This document shows, piece after piece, positions 32,890-34,716 of a stretch of 34,716 nt of DNA (its first letter is position 1; the number at the start of each line of letters is the position of its first letter). Origin of the DNA: Halovenus amylolytica. GTDB taxonomy: Archaea; Halobacteriota; Halobacteria; Halobacteriales; Haloarculaceae. The position numbers were made by a program, and so were the translations under genes. The notes beneath the pieces are model-generated. The model worked only from the letters and a program-made list of their open reading frames with translations, was not told the origin of the DNA and did not search any database. The DNA is taken from assembly GCA_004015825.1 (NCBI GenBank), contig SAYS01000031.1:1-34716 (forward strand). Direction: 5' to 3'.

Positions 32890-33054
32890 ATGATGTTGAT
32901 TCGAGACGCGACAACGATACAGTCGAATCGAATACTCGCGACACACGCCCTCTGTCTTGCGCTCGTCCTGGCTGGTTGTGATAGCCCCACAGAGGTCTCG
33001 TCATTGAATGAAACGAACGGAAATGAACCGGGAGACATCCCAGTACATGACTGA
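32890..33054 (+). CDS. Small predicted lipoprotein, 54 residues
   Basis: An ATG-started frame gives MMLIRDATTIQSNRILATHA, then a hydrophobic stretch with a lipobox LALVLAGC (Cys at position 30) and a short acidic tail (DSPTEVSSLNETNGNEPGD). The product would be lipid-anchored on the outer face. It ends after only 24 residues beyond the cysteine, so it may be a truncated copy of a longer lipoprotein. The start lies just after the diverged repeat. The membrane protein gene at 33294 follows. Function unknown. Confidence 0.5.
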   Translation: MMLIRDATTIQSNRILATHALCLALVLAGCDSPTEVSSLNETNGNEPGDIPVHD

Positions 33055-33293
33055 TAATGAGCGTATCAGACGAAACCCCACACTCGCAAATATGATCTCT
33101 GATACGGTTCGCGTGCAAAATACTGAGGTTGTCTCGGTCAATGATTTTTCGACACGTAAGTGTAAGTAAATAGATTTTAGACTATAAAAATAAGAGAAAT
33201 TAATACTGTTCTAGAAATTAACCTGCAATTTTATCGGGTATTCCGAAAAGTGATGTGGTACGCTCTGTGGTTTTTCTACTGTAATACGTCACC
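33055..33293. other. AT-rich intergenic region
   Basis: Bases 33150-33240 are AT-rich (TAGATTTTAGACTATAAAAATAAG and neighbours), in contrast to the rest of the window. They may hold a terminator for the lipoprotein and promoter elements for the membrane protein. Such a drop often marks imported DNA or regulatory sites. Confidence 0.5.
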
Positions 33294-33887
33294 ATGGCTA
33301 CGGTTGATAGACCTTCCAACCATCGGGAAGAGTTGAGTTTAGTGATTACTACTGCTGGGACTCGGTTTGCCGCTATAGCGGCCGTGCTATTCCTGGGCAC
33401 TCCAGTTGTTGCGTATCTGTCCGGTGATGCACGGGCGATGTTCTACGTGCACGTCGGCCTTGGAGCATTCTGGTTCGGTCTCGATTTCTTCTTTAAATTT
33501 GTTCTTGGTCCGTCGCTTGAGGAGGTGTCGGACGAGGTTTCTGGTGCGGTGAACCAGTACTTAGTGCCGAAGATGGCACTGGTAGCGGAGCCGTTGAGCG
33601 TTGGCGTGATCGGTTCCGGTATCGGATTGGCGGAGATGATGGGTTACTGGGAATCGCCCAGTGTCTGGCTGTGGGCCTCCCTGGGAATCGGGATTGTAAT
33701 GTTGCTGATTGGTTTCGGCCCCCTCCACATCTTGACTACCAAGATGGGAGTCGAATTGTCGATGCCCGAGCCTGATAGTAGCCGCATCGACGAACTGTTC
33801 GGTAAGACCATGAAGTGGGGGCTGGTTCAAACCATCCTCATGTTGGCTATCATTGCGATGATGACCGGGATCCGCTGGCAGATTTAA
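33294..33887 (+). CDS. Predicted integral membrane protein, CopD/DUF2269-like
   Basis: A 197-residue protein with five predicted membrane helices at about 22-44, 49-71, 92-115, 121-146 and 172-195. Motifs are MFYVHVGLGAFWFGLDFFFKFVLGP and LHILTTKMGVEL. The His residue in YVHVG and the aromatic FWFG pattern are like the small CopD or DUF2269 proteins, which may bind haem or copper. The name is uncertain. It follows the small lipoprotein gene by 239 AT-rich bases. A copper ATPase is 3 kb upstream, but no shared operon is visible. Confidence 0.6.
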   Translation: MATVDRPSNHREELSLVITTAGTRFAAIAAVLFLGTPVVAYLSGDARAMFYVHVGLGAFWFGLDFFFKFVLGPSLEEVSDEVSGAVNQYLVPKMALVAEPLSVGVIGSGIGLAEMMGYWESPSVWLWASLGIGIVMLLIGFGPLHILTTKMGVELSMPEPDSSRIDELFGKTMKWGLVQTILMLAIIAMMTGIRWQI

Positions 33888-33906
33888 CGAAAAACGAGAG
33901 GAATAG

Positions 33907-34602
33907 ATGCAGTACAGGTATCGACTCGACCCACCAGAGCACCTCACCGAGACGCTTCTGCACCGCGTCGATACGTGTAGACAACTCTACAACCACATCC
34001 TCTACGAACTGATACAGGAGACGATCCCTGATTTCAAAGAGTGATGGGACGACTTGACCGACATTCACTCGGAGGTGTTGCAGATAGTAGTCAACTGTGT
34101 CTACGACAATCTCACCACACTGAACTCACAGAAAGAGAATGGGCGTGCCGTGGAGATGCTCAATTGGAAACCGCTTGGGGGATATCACTCGTTCATTTAT
34201 AATCGGTCCGGCTCCAAACTTAAGAATACGAGTGGTCGGCCTGTCCCATGATTGAGTCAAATCGGTGAGATTCCGATTCATCTCCACCGAGACATTCCCG
34301 AGAACGCGATGATTAAACAGGTCCCAGTCAAGCAAGAACCCACGGGTGAGTGTTTTGTCACGTTCGGAATCGACGTGGACGAAGCTCGGAGAAGCCCGAG
34401 AAGTGCGTCGGCATCGGCGTAGGGATTCTCAAGTACGCTCACGACACTGATGGAATCGCCGTCAGATCACTGGACTTTTTCCGACGAACGTGAGCGACTG
34501 GAACACGTACAACACGACCTCTCGCGGAAGGAACACGGGTCTGGGAATTGGGAGAAACAACACCGTTTCGTGGCCGAATACCACGCTGAGAGCGTGTCAT
34601 AG
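33907..34602 (+). pseudogene. Decayed tnpB (IS200/IS605-type) gene
   Basis: The ATG frame starts MQYRYRLDPPEHLTETLLHRVDT and has in-frame stops at 34042 (TGA) and 34249 (TGA). Read on through those, the domains are the N-terminal helix-turn-helix, then IPIHLHRDIPE-like strands and VKQEPTGECFVTFGIDVDE. At least two frameshifts follow (about 34380 and 34475). The RuvC-I motif reads CVGIGVGILKYAHD where GID is expected, so the catalytic Asp has become Gly. The rest (ERLEHVQHDLSRKEHGSGNWEKQ) is typical tnpB. It breaks off near 34590. Dead. Confidence 0.85.
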
Positions 34603-34608
34603 AATTAA

Positions 34609-34716
34609 TCACAGGGTCTTGAGTTTCGTCCGTCCAGGATTGTCTCCCCGTTCGTAATTCGTGATGGCGACGACCACACGGAGACAAAGCGCCACGAAGA
34701 CTTGTGTTCGTGCGTG
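34609..34716 (-). pseudogene. Partial ORF at the window edge, possibly another transposase tail
   Basis: Thirty-five codons run in from the right edge to a stop at 34609-34611, with the peptide TQVFVALCLRVVVAITNYER and then a NPGRTKLKTL end. It has a hydrophobic strand and a basic tail like many transposase C-termini. The family is not recognised. The tnpB homology ends just before it (about 34590), as if a second element had inserted there; that is inference. Confidence 0.3.

Overview
The window comes from a haloarchaeon (class Halobacteria). The predicted proteins are acidic and rich in Asp and Glu. Coding DNA is GC-rich with strong C/G third positions. Many starts have an AT-rich TATA-like box about 26-28 bases upstream of the ATG with no ribosome-binding site, as expected for leaderless archaeal transcripts. 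Several gene families are typically haloarchaeal: UspA pairs, PAC2, DUF5518, HtpX with PspAB, and CopB-type copper ATPase. Genus cannot be decided from the sequence alone.

Layout. Bases 1-122 hold the tail of a transposase. Bases 251-3239 (minus strand) carry UspA, a Na/Pi-cotransporter-like membrane protein, a PAC2 protein and a second UspA. Bases 3661-8301 (plus) carry an amidohydrolase (deaminase type), a dual-specificity phosphatase, a DUF5518 membrane protein, an amidase and a SprT-like metalloprotease. Bases 8417-8952 hold two very small membrane ORFs and a possible solo TnpB-element end. Bases 9047-10624 (minus) are the HtpX/PspAB membrane-stress pair. An ArsA-type ATPase, an NTF2-like protein, an aldo/keto reductase, an acetamidase/formamidase, an OYE-family flavin oxidoreductase and a DUF4242 protein follow.

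Bases 15738-19370 (minus) are a compact eutB-eutC-eutA operon for AdoCbl-dependent ethanolamine ammonia-lyase and its reactivase, with no microcompartment genes beside it. A class V aminotransferase, a small membrane protein, a methyltransferase, a CapA-like protein and an M28 peptidase come next. Bases 24956-27699 pair an ATP-dependent DNA ligase with a metallo-beta-lactamase exonuclease-like protein, a probable DNA-repair module. Bases 27810-30880 hold a CopB (P1B-3) copper ATPase and a cupin. RNase HI, a 54-residue zinc-ribbon protein, a DoxX-like protein, a tiny lipoprotein, a membrane protein and a decayed tnpB close the window.

Working together: the deaminase-type amidohydrolase, amidase, formamidase, ethanolamine lyase and aminotransferase all release or move amino nitrogen, so the first 20 kb looks like an organic-nitrogen scavenging neighbourhood (inference). 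The most unusual non-coding signal is an 80-bp, fully symmetric palindromic repeat present in four near-identical copies (two identical over all 80 bp), plus a fifth diverged copy whose core hairpin has a different sequence yet still pairs. All five lie in the same orientation and in intergenic DNA, which suggests a recently active miniature mobile element.
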